From the NCBI RefSeq assembly GCF_001720585.1, contig NZ_MABH01000180.1, forward strand, positions 1-35,756: DNA of 35,756 bases, given 5' to 3'. Shown piece after piece: positions 1 through 9,109 of this stretch; positions within the stretch are counted from its first letter, which is position 1, and each line of letters begins with the position of its first letter. This DNA is from Cereibacter johrii. GTDB lineage: Bacteria; Pseudomonadota; Alphaproteobacteria; Rhodobacterales; Rhodobacteraceae. A model generated the notes under the pieces. That model saw only the letters and a program-made list of their open reading frames with translations, ran no database searches and was not told where the DNA came from. Made by a program: the position numbers and the translations under genes.

Positions 1-3000
1 CCTCGGCCGCAGGCTGCGCGGGCGCCTCGTCCCCGGCGCAGTCCGGTGCGGGCCGCTTCACCAGCCGCGCCAGATAGGCCGGGCCGCCCGCCTTCGGCCC
101 GGTGCCCGAGAGCCCCTCGCCGCCGAAGGGCTGGCTGCCCACCACGGCGCCGATCTGGTTGCGGTTGACGTAGATGTTGCCCACCCGCAGCCGGCCCACC
201 AGCGCCTGCACCCGGTCATCGATCCGGCTGTGCAGGCCGAAGGTCAGCCCGTAGCCCGTAGCGTCGATCTCGGCGATCACGCGGTCGATCTCGGTGGCGC
301 GGAAGGTCGCGACATGCAGGACCGGCCCGAAGATCTCGCGGTCCATCTCGCGGATCGAGCCCACGCGGATCACCGTCGGGCCGACGAAGGTGCCGCGCGC
401 GGGCACGGCCAGCTCCTTCAGCCCCCGCCCCTCGGCACGGGCGGCGGCGATCCAGTCGCGGATTCCCGCCTGCGCCTCGGCATCGATCACCGGGCCCAGA
501 TCGGTCGCCAGATCCCAGGGCTCGCCCGCCTGCAGCTCGTCCATCGCGCCGAAGAGCATCTCGAGCACACCCTCGGCCACATCCTCCTGCAGATAGAGGC
601 AGCGGAGCGCCGAGCAGCGCTGGCCCGCCGACTGGAAGGCCGAGGCGAGGATGTCGCGCACCGCCTGCTCGGGCAGCGCGGTCGAATCGACGATCATCGC
701 ATTGAGCCCGCCGGTCTCGGCGATGAGCGGGGCCGCGGGATCGAGATGGGCCGCCATGCTCTGCCGGATCGCCCGCGCCGTCTCCGTCGAGCCGGTGAAG
801 ACCACGCCCCCCACCCGCGGATCGCGCGTGAGGGCCGCGCCCACCGTCCCGCCCTCGCCCGGCAAAAGCTGGAGCGCGGTGACGGGCACGCCCGCCCGGT
901 GCAGAAGCTCGACCGCGAGGGCCGCGATCAGCGGCGTCTGTTCGGCAGGCTTGGCCAGCACCGCATTGCCCGCCATCAGCGCGGCCGCGATCTGGCCGGT
1001 GAAGATCGCGAGCGGGAAGTTCCAGGGGCTGATGCAGACCACGGTGCCCAGGGGCGGCGCGGTCAGGGCCTCGCCCTCGGACGCATAGTAGCGCAGGAAA
1101 TCCACCGCCTCGCGCAGCTCGCCCACCGCATCGGGCAGCGTCTTGCCCGCCTCGCGCGCCAGAAGGGCGAAGATCGGGCCGAAGCTCGCCTCGTAAAGGT
1201 CGGCCGCACGGCGCAGCACCTCGGCCCGGTCCTCGGGGCGCGCCTCCCACGGCACGGCATGATGGAGCGCGGTCTCGACATCGGGCAGGCTCGCCGGCAG
1301 CACATTGCCCACCCGCGCCCCGGTGGCGGGATCCGTCACCTCGGTCCGCTGCCCGCCCGCGAGCGACTCGGCAAGGATCGGCCGGGCATCGAAGAGCGCC
1401 GTCCGGTGGGGGGTGCGCGCGCTCTCGATCAGCGCCAGATCCTCGGCCGAGGCGAGATCGAAGCCGCGCGAATTCCTCCGCCCCGGAAAGAGGTCGGTGC
1501 CTGCGCGCAGCACCGGGTTGCGCACGGGCTCCACGCGCTCCATCGCGGCGAGCGGGCAGGCCGCCACCGCCTCGGGGCTCACGCTCTCGTCGACGATCTG
1601 GTTCACGAAGCTCGAATTGGCCCCGTTCTCGAGCAGGCGGCGCACCAGATAGGCCAGAAGATCGCGGTGCGCGCCCACCGGCGCATAGATCCGGCAGCGC
1701 GTCTTCTCTTCGGTCAGCACGAGGTCATGCAGCCGCTCGCCCATGCCGTGCAGGCGCTGGAACTCGAACGGGCGGCCCTCGGCCAGTTCGAGGATCGCGG
1801 CCACCGTATGGGCATTGTGGGTGGCGAACTGCGGATAGATCCGGTCGGACATGGAGAAGAGCTTGCGGGCCTGCGCGATGTAGCTCACGTCCGTCGCCAT
1901 CTTGCGGGTGAAGACCGGGAAGTCGGCCAGACCCAGCACCTGCGCCCGCTTCACCTCGCCGTCCCAGTAGGCGCCCTTCACGAGCCGCACCATCAGCTTG
2001 CGGTCGAGCCGGACGGCCATCCCATAAAGACGGTCCAGCACCTCGCCCGCCCGGCGGCCGTAGGCCTGCACCACCACGCCGAACCCGTCCCAGCCCGCAA
2101 GCGACGGCTCGGCCAGCGCGGCCGCGATCCCCTCGAGCGAGAGATCGAGCCGATCGGCCTCCTCGGCGTCGATGTTGAAGCCGAGGCCCGCCGCCCGCGC
2201 GAGCCCCGCCAGCGCCGTCACGCGCGGCACGAGCTCGGCCAGCACGCGGGCGCGCTTGGCCACCTCGTAGCGCGGATGCAGCGCCGAGAGCTTGACCGAG
2301 ATCCCCGGATTGTCGCGGATGTCCCGGCTCTTCGCCGCCGCCGCGATGGCGGTGATGGCGCGCGAATAGGCCAGATGATAGCGCCGCGCATCGGCCTCGG
2401 TGCGGGCAGCCTCGCCCAGCATGTCATAGCTGTAGCTGTAGCCCTTGGCCTCGAGCTCGGCCGCGCGTGCCATCGCGCCCTCGATGGTCTCGCCCAGCAC
2501 GAACTGGCGCCCCATCTCCTTCATGGCGCGGGCCACGGCCTTGCGGATCACCGGCTCGCCCAGCCGCCGCACGAGGCCGCGCAGATGGCCCGCCACACCC
2601 GGCTCGCGGTCGTCGAGCACCTTGCCCGTCAGCATCAGCGCCCAGGTCGAGGCGTTGACAAGGCTCGAGGCCGAGCGCCCCAGATGCCGGTTCCAGTCCG
2701 AGGGCGCGATCTTGTCCTCGATCAGCGCGTCCATCGTTTCGGCATCGGGCACCCGCAGCAGCGCCTCGGCTAGGCACATGAGCGCGATCCCCTCGTCGGT
2801 CGAAAGGCCGTATTCGGCAAGGAAGCCCTCCATCAGCCCGGGCCGGGATCCCTGGCGGATGCGGCGGACGAGATCCGCCCCGCGGGCCACGATGCGCGCG
2901 CGGGTGGGCGTGTCGAGATCGGCCTCGGCGATCAGGCGCGCCACAAGGGCCGCCTCGTCGAGAGTTTCGGAAGAGGTGGGATGGGCAGCGGCGGCGAGCA

Positions 3001-3001
3001 T
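1..3001 (-). CDS. putA: PutA, bifunctional proline dehydrogenase / P5C dehydrogenase (3' end outside window)
   Basis: Oxidises proline to glutamate in two steps: an FAD proline dehydrogenase makes P5C and an NAD aldehyde dehydrogenase finishes the reaction. About 1000 residues are visible and the C-terminus is cut off by the window edge. The first half carries PRODH motifs (KLMVRLVKGAYWDGEVKRAQ, FEFQRLHGMGERL, RIYAPVGAH). The second half is an aldehyde dehydrogenase with PWNFPLAIFTGQ, ETGGLNAM and the catalytic cysteine in SAGQRCSALR (about residue 796, codon at 614-616). The ATG at 3001 follows AGGAG by 9 bases. The protein begins directly with the PRODH arm region and has no ribbon-helix-helix domain, unlike the E. 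coli autoregulating PutA, so control is expected to come from the divergent Lrp-type gene. Family identity is certain; regulation is inference. Confidence 0.97.
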   Translation of the reverse strand, partial: MLAAAAHPTSSETLDEAALVARLIAEADLDTPTRARIVARGADLVRRIRQGSRPGLMEGFLAEYGLSTDEGIALMCLAEALLRVPDAETMDALIEDKIAPSDWNRHLGRSASSLVNASTWALMLTGKVLDDREPGVAGHLRGLVRRLGEPVIRKAVARAMKEMGRQFVLGETIEGAMARAAELEAKGYSYSYDMLGEAARTEADARRYHLAYSRAITAIAAAAKSRDIRDNPGISVKLSALHPRYEVAKRARVLAELVPRVTALAGLARAAGLGFNIDAEEADRLDLSLEGIAAALAEPSLAGWDGFGVVVQAYGRRAGEVLDRLYGMAVRLDRKLMVRLVKGAYWDGEVKRAQVLGLADFPVFTRKMATDVSYIAQARKLFSMSDRIYPQFATHNAHTVAAILELAEGRPFEFQRLHGMGERLHDLVLTEEKTRCRIYAPVGAHRDLLAYLVRRLLENGANSSFVNQIVDESVSPEAVAACPLAAMERVEPVRNPVLRAGTDLFPGRRNSRGFDLASAEDLALIESARTPHRTALFDARPILAESLAGGQRTEVTDPATGARVGNVLPASLPDVETALHHAVPWEARPEDRAEVLRRAADLYEASFGPIFALLAREAGKTLPDAVGELREAVDFLRYYASEGEALTAPPLGTVVCISPWNFPLAIFTGQIAAALMAGNAVLAKPAEQTPLIAALAVELLHRAGVPVTALQLLPGEGGTVGAALTRDPRVGGVVFTGSTETARAIRQSMAAHLDPAAPLIAETGGLNAMIVDSTALPEQAVRDILASAFQSAGQRCSALRCLYLQEDVAEGVLEMLFGAMDELQAGEPWDLATDLGPVIDAEAQAGIRDWIAAARAEGRGLKELAVPARGTFVGPTVIRVGSIREMDREIFGPVLHVATFRATEIDRVIAEIDATGYGLTFGLHSRIDDRVQALVGRLRVGNIYVNRNQIGAVVGSQPFGGEGLSGTGPKAGGPAYLARLVKRPAPDCAGDEAPAQPAAE

Positions 3002-3111
3002 GGACGGACACTCCTGTTTCGCCTAGATTACCGTGCAATCGGAAGCCGTTCGTCCCGATTATCGTGAGGATGCAGCCTATCCGGCTGAAAATGGAGGCTC
3101 AGGCAGTCCGA
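3002..3111. promoter_or_regulatory. putA-putR divergent control region
   Basis: This 110-bp spacer must hold both promoters. It contains the inverted repeat AATCGG-N12-CCGATT (3037-3060), a plausible operator half-site pair for the Lrp-type regulator encoded at its right edge. I cannot place -35/-10 hexamers with confidence. The operator role is inferred from the divergent arrangement known for putA/putR in Rhodobacter and Agrobacterium. Confidence 0.45.
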
Positions 3112-3567
3112 ATGCAACTGGAGCTCGACCGGTTCGACCATGCGATCCTGCGCGTGCTGGCCGCCGACGGCCGCGTGAGCGCCACGGAACTGGCACGGCG
3201 CATCGGGCTCACGAAATCGCCGACCCAGGCCCGGATGAAGCGGCTCGAGGCGGCGGGCGTCATCACGGGCTACGGCGCGCGCCTCGATCCGATCCGCATG
3301 GGCCTCGCCCATGTGGCCTTCGTCGAGGTGAAGCTGTCGGACACGCGCGAGAGCGCGCTTCAGGCCTTCAACCGCGCCGTGCTCGCCGTGCCCGAGGTCG
3401 AGGAATGCCACATGATCGCCAGCCGCTTCGATTATCTGCTGAAGGTCCGCACGGCCGACATCCAGGACTATCGCCGGGTGCTGGGCGAGAAGCTCTCGAC
3501 CCTGCCCTTCGTCGCCTCCACCTCGACCCATGTCGCGATGGAATCGGTGAAGGAGGCGCGCGGCTGA
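3112..3567 (+). CDS. putR: Lrp/AsnC-family regulator, probable proline-responsive activator PutR
   Basis: A 151-residue Lrp-type regulator. The N-terminal winged HTH reads LDRFDHAILRVLAADGRVSATELARRIGLTKSPTQARMKRLEAAGVITGY in outline, followed by a RAM/AsnC effector domain (HVAFVEVKL, VPEVEECHMIASRFDYLLKV, LPFVASTSTHVAM). Length is typical of the family. Three starts are in frame: ATG 3112 (GGAGG 14 bases upstream, a long spacing), ATG 3091 and ATG 3070 (or GTG 3064). I chose 3112 because family members start just before the LDxxDxxIL helix. The divergent position next to a PutA without DNA-binding domain matches putR of Rhodobacter capsulatus, where PutR activates putA with proline. The family is certain, the specific role strongly suggested by context. 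Confidence 0.88.
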   Translation: MQLELDRFDHAILRVLAADGRVSATELARRIGLTKSPTQARMKRLEAAGVITGYGARLDPIRMGLAHVAFVEVKLSDTRESALQAFNRAVLAVPEVEECHMIASRFDYLLKVRTADIQDYRRVLGEKLSTLPFVASTSTHVAMESVKEARG

Positions 3568-3767
3568 GGGGCGCCCGCCGACCGCAGCCCCTGCCCTGCA
3601 CGCGAAGCGGCCGCCACGCGAGCCGGGCGCTCGAGGGCGGCCGAGCCTCAGGCAGGACAGATCCGCCCTTCGTCGGCAGAGGGCCGCGGCGCACGCGGGT
3701 GCGATCCGCACCGACAGACGCGCGCCGATCCTCGGCAAAGGATCGCCGCGATCCCGCTCGGCGCGGG
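3568..3767. other. Non-coding stretch between putR and the tRNA terminator
   Basis: About 200 bases with no gene I can support; frames open here lack start signals and family features. It holds one inverted repeat, CGATCC-TCGGCAAA-GGATCG around 3727-3746, which may help end transcription from either side. Confidence 0.5.
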
Positions 3768-3788
3768 CGCCGGTGTCGAGCACCGGCG
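3768..3788 (-). terminator. Hairpin downstream of tRNA-Glu
   Basis: CGCCGGTG-TCGAG-CACCGGCG gives a perfect 8-bp stem 22 bases beyond the encoded CCA of the tRNA. There is no T-run, so it may act only as a 3' border or a weak terminator. Confidence 0.5.
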
Positions 3789-3810
3789 GAGGTCATGATC
3801 TGAGGAGAAG

Positions 3811-3885
3811 TGGCAGCCCGTAGGGGAGTCGAACCCCTCTTCCCAGGTTGAAAACCTGGTGTCCTAACCGATAGACGAACGGGCC
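3811..3885 (-). tRNA. tRNA-Glu (anticodon UUC)
   Basis: The minus strand folds into a complete cloverleaf: acceptor GGCCCGT/ACGGGCT (first pair G-U), anticodon arm CCAGG-TTTTCAA-CCTGG with anticodon TTC, T arm GGGGT-TCGACTC-CCC with the invariant TTCGA, discriminator G and an encoded CCA (3811-3813). Opening bases and D arm resemble other bacterial tRNA-Glu (TTCGTCTA). It decodes GAA/GAG. Confidence 0.97.
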
Positions 3886-3900
3886 ATCCGGACGAAGCGG

Positions 3901-3929
3901 TGTCTAGGCGACTCGTCCGCCGGGCGCAA
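3901..3929 (-). promoter_or_regulatory. tRNA-Glu promoter
   Basis: On the minus strand TTGCGC (3929-3924), a 17-bp spacer and TAGACA (3906-3901) form a good housekeeping promoter. Transcription would begin near 3894, about nine bases before the tRNA 5' end. Confidence 0.6.
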
Positions 3930-3938
3930 GAGGCAAAA

Positions 3939-4742
3939 TCACCGGTCGATGCGCTGACCCATGAGGGCGATGGCCTGCTGGTAGACCGAGGCCGCATTCC
4001 ACTCGCGGATGACCGCGAAATTGGGCTCGCCCGGCTGGTAGCCGAGGCCCGGCTGCCAGCCCTTCGCAGCGAGGAAATTCGCGGTCGAGGCCAGCGCATC
4101 GGTCAGGCCGGTCAGATCCACCCGCCCGTCGCCGTCGCCGTCCACGCCATAGGTCAGCGCGTTGCCGGGCAGGAACTGGGTGTGGCCGATCTCGCCATGT
4201 TTCGCGCCCACCGACGCGGTGCTGATCGAGCCGCGATCCACGAGCACCAGAGCCGCCAGAAGATGGGGCGTGAAGAAATCGCTGCGGCGGCAGTCATAGG
4301 CGAGCGTCGCGATGGCCGAGACCACGTTCGTGTCGCCCATGAAGTTGCCGAAGCCCGTCTCCATGCCGTGAATCGCGAGGAGCACGCCCGCGGGCACCCC
4401 GTAGCGGCGCTCCAGCGCTGCATAGAGATCGGGCGACTTGGCCTTGCGCGCGCGGCCCTGCTTCACGATCGTCTCCGACCCGCGCACCTGCATGAACTTG
4501 TCGAGGCTGTATTTGAAGCTCTTCTGGTTGCGGTCCGCCGCGATGGTGCGCGAGGAATAGGAGGTGCCCATCAGCGCCGCGATCCCGCGCTGGCCCACGC
4601 CCACCGCCGCCGCTTCCTGGGCCATCTGCGGCTTCCAGCTCTCGTAATTCGCCCCGGTATCGCTGCAGGGCGCGGCCGCCACCGGCCCCGCCAGAAGGCC
4701 GGCCACAAGGGCGAGGGAAGCGGGGCGGAGGCTGGAAATCAT
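3939..4742 (-). CDS. Lytic murein transglycosylase, MltB/Slt35 family
   Basis: A 267-residue exported peptidoglycan-cleaving enzyme. A signal peptide occupies residues 1 to about 24 (MISSLRPASLALVAGLLAGP...); the cysteine after it lacks a lipobox, so a soluble periplasmic protein is likely. The catalytic glutamate is E128 in AIHGMETGFGNF. Later motifs are KHGEIGHTQFLP and YGVDGDGDGRVDLTGLTDAL, the latter an EF-hand-like calcium loop as in Slt35. The C-terminus ends soon after NFAVIREWNAASVYQQAIA, so there is no extra peptidoglycan-binding domain. ATG 4742 is preceded by AAGGGA at 7 bases. It lies directly upstream of the tRNA on the same strand and divergently from the PAP2 gene. Confidence 0.93.
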   Translation of the reverse strand: MISSLRPASLALVAGLLAGPVAAAPCSDTGANYESWKPQMAQEAAAVGVGQRGIAALMGTSYSSRTIAADRNQKSFKYSLDKFMQVRGSETIVKQGRARKAKSPDLYAALERRYGVPAGVLLAIHGMETGFGNFMGDTNVVSAIATLAYDCRRSDFFTPHLLAALVLVDRGSISTASVGAKHGEIGHTQFLPGNALTYGVDGDGDGRVDLTGLTDALASTANFLAAKGWQPGLGYQPGEPNFAVIREWNAASVYQQAIALMGQRIDR

Positions 4743-4771
4743 CTGGCAATCCCTTGTTGAAGAACGGGCTG

Positions 4772-4799
4772 ACTGTAGGCCGGGCGTTGTGCCGCGCAA
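4772..4799 (-). promoter_or_regulatory. Probable promoter of the lytic transglycosylase gene
   Basis: Minus-strand TTGCGC (4799-4794), 16-bp spacer, TACAGT (4777-4772), about 30 bases before the ATG. The rest of the 290-bp divergent spacer (4743-5032) holds a lone TTGACG (4966-4971) and a GGAGA-N7-TCTCC inverted repeat (4985-5001) ahead of the PAP2 gene, but no convincing second -10. Confidence 0.5.
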
Positions 4800-5032
4800 G
4801 AGGGTCGTACGCCTTTCGCACGAGAAGTTGTCGAGGCGCCTCGCCCCGTGGCGAAAGACGGGGAAAGCCCGCGCGAGGGCCTCCGGAGGGCACAGAGCCG
4901 TCCGTCCGATGCCTCGCCCAAACGGAGGCTCATCCGCGCCGGAAGGCAAAATGGTGGGTTTATTCTTGACGTTTTTATGACAACGGAGATCTTCTTTCTC
5001 CATTAAGCAAAATCATACCAAGGAACGATCTC

Positions 5033-5740
5033 TTGCTCGCCTCCGTTGCCGCGCTCGATCTTCACATTTCCCTGTTCGTCAACAGCGCCATGGGCAGCCT
5101 GCCGACGCTCGACCAGCTCCTGCACATCGTCGAGCGCAACAGCCTGTTCAAGGGCGTCTTCTCGATGATGCTCTTCTGGGGCCTCTGGTTCGCCGCGAGC
5201 CGCGACGTGGCCCGCATTCACGCCCGCCTGCTGGCCACGCTCGTGGTGGCCGTGCTGGCCGTGGCGGTCGGACGCACGCTCGCGATGGTCCTGCCCTACC
5301 GGCCGCGGCCGATCCACGATCCGGATCTGGGGTTCCTGCTGCACAGCGGGCTCAGCCACGAGACGCTCGACGGCTGGAGCTCGATGCCGAGCGACCATGC
5401 CGTGCTCTACTTCGCGCTGGCGACGGGGATCTTCCTTGCCCACCGGGCGGTGGGCGCGGTGGCGCTCCTCCATGCGGTCTTCATCATCTGCCTGCCGCGG
5501 ATCTACTTCGGCCTGCATTATACCGGGGACATCGTGGCGGGGGCGATCATCGGCATCGCCATGGCCCTGGTGCTGGTGCCTGTCCTCGCCCGGCAGTTCC
5601 AGCGGCTCGACCTGCCCGGCTATGCGGCGAGCCACGGCGGGCTCTTCTATCCGGCGGTCTTCTTCGTCACCTGGCAGGTGGCGCTGATGTTCGGCCCGGT
5701 GCGCGACCTGCTGCGCGACCTCGCCGCAGCCCTCGTCTGA
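5033..5740 (+). CDS. PAP2-family membrane phosphatase (TTG start)
   Basis: A 235-residue integral membrane phosphatase of the type-2 phosphatidic acid phosphatase family. The three phosphatase motifs are visible: GRTLAMVLPYRPRP (about 80-93), SSMPSDHAV (P119-H122, an Asp where most members have Gly) and RIYFGLHYTGD (R156, H162, D166). Several hydrophobic helices surround them (residues 44-56, 66-80, 124-154, 166-184, 206-222). The start is TTG 5033, supported by AAGGA a good distance upstream; the next ATG (5089) would remove the first helix region. Such enzymes dephosphorylate phosphatidate, undecaprenyl pyrophosphate or lipid A; substrate cannot be told from sequence. It stands alone, divergent from the transglycosylase, and is closed by a hairpin. 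Confidence 0.9.
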   Translation: MLASVAALDLHISLFVNSAMGSLPTLDQLLHIVERNSLFKGVFSMMLFWGLWFAASRDVARIHARLLATLVVAVLAVAVGRTLAMVLPYRPRPIHDPDLGFLLHSGLSHETLDGWSSMPSDHAVLYFALATGIFLAHRAVGAVALLHAVFIICLPRIYFGLHYTGDIVAGAIIGIAMALVLVPVLARQFQRLDLPGYAASHGGLFYPAVFFVTWQVALMFGPVRDLLRDLAAALV

Positions 5741-5743
5741 CGA

Positions 5744-5764
5744 GGCGCGGCAGGGGCCCGCGCC
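5744..5764 (+). terminator. Hairpin after the PAP2 gene
   Basis: GGCGCGG-N7-CCGCGCC, a perfect 7-bp stem four bases beyond the TGA. No T-run follows, so strength is uncertain. Confidence 0.45.
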
Positions 5765-5861
5765 GATCCGCCGTCGCCTCCGGGGGGCCTGTCCGATCTG
5801 GCCCCTTTCCGCAGCCGCACCGGGCGCGCTAGGCTCCGGCCCGGATCACGGGGAGAGACGG

Positions 5862-5975
5862 ATGGAGCGGACGGCAGCAGGGCAGCCCCTCGCGCAGGGG
5901 CGGCACGGGGCGAGGGCCGCTTTCGCGGCAGGGCAGCGGCACGGGCGGACGCCCGGCGCGGGGCGGGCGGCATGA
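5862..5975 (+). CDS. Possible 37-residue leader ORF coupled to the SDR gene
   Basis: An ATG at 5862 preceded by GGGAGAGACGG (a good ribosome binding site) opens a 38-codon frame that ends in TGA at 5973-5975, sharing ATGA with the start of the SDR gene. The SDR ATG itself has only a weak GGCGGG stretch, so translation may be coupled through this frame. The peptide is basic and rich in Ala, Gly and Arg (MERTAAGQPLAQGRHGARAA...) and matches no family I know. It may be a real small protein, a coupling leader, or chance in GC-rich DNA. Confidence 0.35.
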   Translation: MERTAAGQPLAQGRHGARAAFAAGQRHGRTPGAGRAA

Positions 5976-6736
5976 GCGGGTTCCTTCAGGGCCTCTTCAG
6001 CCTCTCGGGCCGGCGCGCCATGGTCACGGGCGCAAGCCGCGGGCTCGGGCAGGCCATCGCTCTGGGCCTCGCCGAGGCGGGGGCCGATCTCGTGCTGACC
6101 GCCCGCTCGGCAGGCGCGCTCGAGGAGACGGCGGACCGCATCCGGGCGCTGGGGCGCGAGGCGCTCTGCCTCGCGCTCGACCAGTCAGACCCTGCGTCGG
6201 TCGCAGCCCCGATGGAGGCCGCGGGACGGATCGACATCCTCTTGAACAATGCAGGCACCGAGGAGGTCTGCCCGTCCGAGGCGGTCACGCCCGAGCTTTG
6301 GGACCGGATCCTCGACACGAACCTCCGCGGCGCCTTCTTCGTCACGCAAGGGGCGGCGCGCGGGATGCTCGCCCGCGGACAGGGGTCGATCGTCAATCTC
6401 TGCTCGCTCACCTCCTTCGTGGGGGTGCCCACAGCCGTGCCCTACGGCTCGTCGAAGAGCGGGCTTCTGGGCATGACGCGGGCGCTTGCGGCCGAATGGG
6501 CCCCGCGCGGGGTGCGGGTCAATGCCATCGCGCCCGGCTATTTCCGCACCGCCCTGACCGAGGTTTTCTATCAGAATGAGGATTGGGCGCAGGCGATGCG
6601 CGCCAGGATCCCGCAGGGCCGCTTCGGGCAGGGCCGCGATCTGGTGGGCGCTGCCGTCTTTCTGGCCTCGGATGCCTCGGCTTACGTCACCGGCCAGTGT
6701 CTCGGCGTCGATGGCGGCTATCTCGCCTCGATCTGA
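5972..6736 (+). CDS. Classical short-chain dehydrogenase/reductase (KduD/Gno-like)
   Basis: A 254-residue NAD(P)-dependent oxidoreductase. The cofactor motif TGASRGLG is at 19-26, NNAG at 92-95, and the catalytic set is S145 (VNLCSLTSF), Y158 and K162 (YGSSK). The C-terminus VTGQCLGVDGGYLA is typical. The fold class resembles gluconate 5-dehydrogenase and 2-deoxy-gluconate 3-dehydrogenase, which oxidise secondary alcohols of sugar acids, but the substrate cannot be read from sequence. R43-S44 after the second strand (LTARSAG) would suit an NADP phosphate, though this is weak evidence. It opens the co-directional cluster with an ABC importer, a HisD-like dehydrogenase and a kinase, so it probably acts on the imported compound. 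Confidence 0.92.
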   Translation: MSGFLQGLFSLSGRRAMVTGASRGLGQAIALGLAEAGADLVLTARSAGALEETADRIRALGREALCLALDQSDPASVAAPMEAAGRIDILLNNAGTEEVCPSEAVTPELWDRILDTNLRGAFFVTQGAARGMLARGQGSIVNLCSLTSFVGVPTAVPYGSSKSGLLGMTRALAAEWAPRGVRVNAIAPGYFRTALTEVFYQNEDWAQAMRARIPQGRFGQGRDLVGAAVFLASDASAYVTGQCLGVDGGYLASI

Positions 6737-6767
6737 GAGTCTGGCCCTTGCCGCCCGGGGCAAAACG

Positions 6768-6782
6768 GGTGCAAGTAGCACC
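6768..6782 (+). promoter_or_regulatory. Small hairpin between SDR and ABC ATPase genes
   Basis: GGTGC-AAGTA-GCACC (6768-6782), preceded by TTGCC-N6-GGCAA (about 6749-6764), in the 76-bp gap. Two weak stems could attenuate or process the transcript; there is no clear promoter here. Confidence 0.3.
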
Positions 6783-6812
6783 TGACCCCCGAAAAGCCGG
6801 AGAAATCGCCCC

Positions 6813-7946
<1,134 letters not shown>

Positions 7947-7965
7947 CCCCAACAAGGAGAGGACC

Positions 7966-9063
7966 ATGATCCACAGACTTACGCGCCGCGGACTGCTCCG
8001 CGGCACCGCCGCGGCGGGCTCGGCCGCCCTCCTCGGCTCGGTCGCGGGCACCCGGCTCTGGGCGCAGGAGCCCGAGAAGCCCGCCGAGCTCATCGTCCGC
8101 GCCTGGGGCGGAAGCTGGGTCGAGGCGCTGAAGGCGGGCGTGTCGGATCCCTTCACCAAGGCCACCGGCATCGCCGTGCGCCACGACCTGACCGAGGACA
8201 ACGAGATCCAGCCGAAGGTCTGGGCCGCCGCGGCGCAGGGCCGCGTGCCGCCGATCCACATCAACTGGGACACGACGACCAACGCCACCAAGTCGGCGCT
8301 GCGCGGCGTGACCGAGGATCTGTCGGGCCTGCCGAACCTCGCCGCCACCACGGATCTCGCCAAGCCCGTGGGCCTCGACGGCTATCCGATCGTGAACACC
8401 TACGGCTATGTCTATGTGCTGGCCTATCGTCCCGAGGTCTTCCCGGACGGGCCGCCGAAATCCTGGGACGTGCTGCTCGAACCGCGCTTCAAGGGCCGGA
8501 TCGCGCTCTACAACGACGGGATCGGCTTCCACTTCCCCGCGCAGGTCGCAGGCGGCGGCAGCCTCGAGGATATTCCGGGCAACATGCAGCCCGCCTGGGA
8601 CTTCATCGCCAAGGTCAAGGAGCAGCAGCCGCTCCTCGGCGAGGACCCGGACTTCACCGCCTGGTTCCAGAACGGCGAGATCGATCTGGCCTGCACCATC
8701 TCGACCAACGCGCGCGAGGCCAAGAAGAACGGCGTGGATATCGCCTGGACCGTGCCCGAGGAGGGCTGCAAGTTCGACACCGACGGGCTCTGGATCCCGA
8801 AGGGCCTGCCCGAGAACGAGCTTTACTGGGCCAAGCAATACATCAACTTCGCCATCACGCCCGAGGCACAGCAGGTCTGGCTCGACGGGCTCGGCCTGCC
8901 GGGCGTGGTGCCGGGCCTGACGCCGCCCGCCGATCTTGCAAACGACCCCTCCTATCCGACCAAGCCCGAGGATTTCGAACATCTGATCCGGATCTCGGCG
9001 CAGGTGCAGGTCGAGAACGAGAGCGACTGGTTCGCGAAGTTCAAGGAGATCATGCAGGGCTGA
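7966..9063 (+). CDS. ABC periplasmic substrate-binding protein, PotD-like (Tat-type signal)
   Basis: A 365-residue exported binding protein. The N-terminus MIHRLTRRGLLRGTAAAGSA has the twin-arginine pattern and a hydrophobic core ending at GTRLWAQ (about residue 33), suggesting Tat export. The mature part has the PotD/spermidine-putrescine layout (LIVRAWGGSWVEALKAGVSDPF, VNTYGYVYVLAYRPEVF, SWDVLLEPRFKGRIALYNDG, GLGLPGVVPGL). ATG 7966 follows AAGGAGAGG; an upstream in-frame ATG at 7927 lies inside the ATPase gene and would bury the signal. It lies 19 bases after the ATPase stop. Ligand unknown. Confidence 0.94.
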   Translation: MIHRLTRRGLLRGTAAAGSAALLGSVAGTRLWAQEPEKPAELIVRAWGGSWVEALKAGVSDPFTKATGIAVRHDLTEDNEIQPKVWAAAAQGRVPPIHINWDTTTNATKSALRGVTEDLSGLPNLAATTDLAKPVGLDGYPIVNTYGYVYVLAYRPEVFPDGPPKSWDVLLEPRFKGRIALYNDGIGFHFPAQVAGGGSLEDIPGNMQPAWDFIAKVKEQQPLLGEDPDFTAWFQNGEIDLACTISTNAREAKKNGVDIAWTVPEEGCKFDTDGLWIPKGLPENELYWAKQYINFAITPEAQQVWLDGLGLPGVVPGLTPPADLANDPSYPTKPEDFEHLIRISAQVQVENESDWFAKFKEIMQG

Positions 9064-9076
9064 GGCGCGCCCCACG

Positions 9077-9109
9077 GGTTGCCGGCTGTCAACACGGCCG
9101 CCGGCAACC
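9077..9109 (+). promoter_or_regulatory. Intercistronic hairpin after the binding-protein gene
   Basis: GGTTGCCGGC (9077-9086) and GCCGGCAACC (9100-9109) form a perfect 10-bp stem with a 13-base loop, 13 bases after the TGA. In binding-protein operons such stems often protect the upstream message from 3' exonucleases, giving more binding protein than permease. No T-run follows, so it is not a standard terminator. Confidence 0.65.

Noticed and set aside
230-2773. Very long open frame opposite putA
   Set aside because: It is an antisense shadow in GC-rich DNA; the minus-strand frame gives a full PutA with both enzyme signatures.
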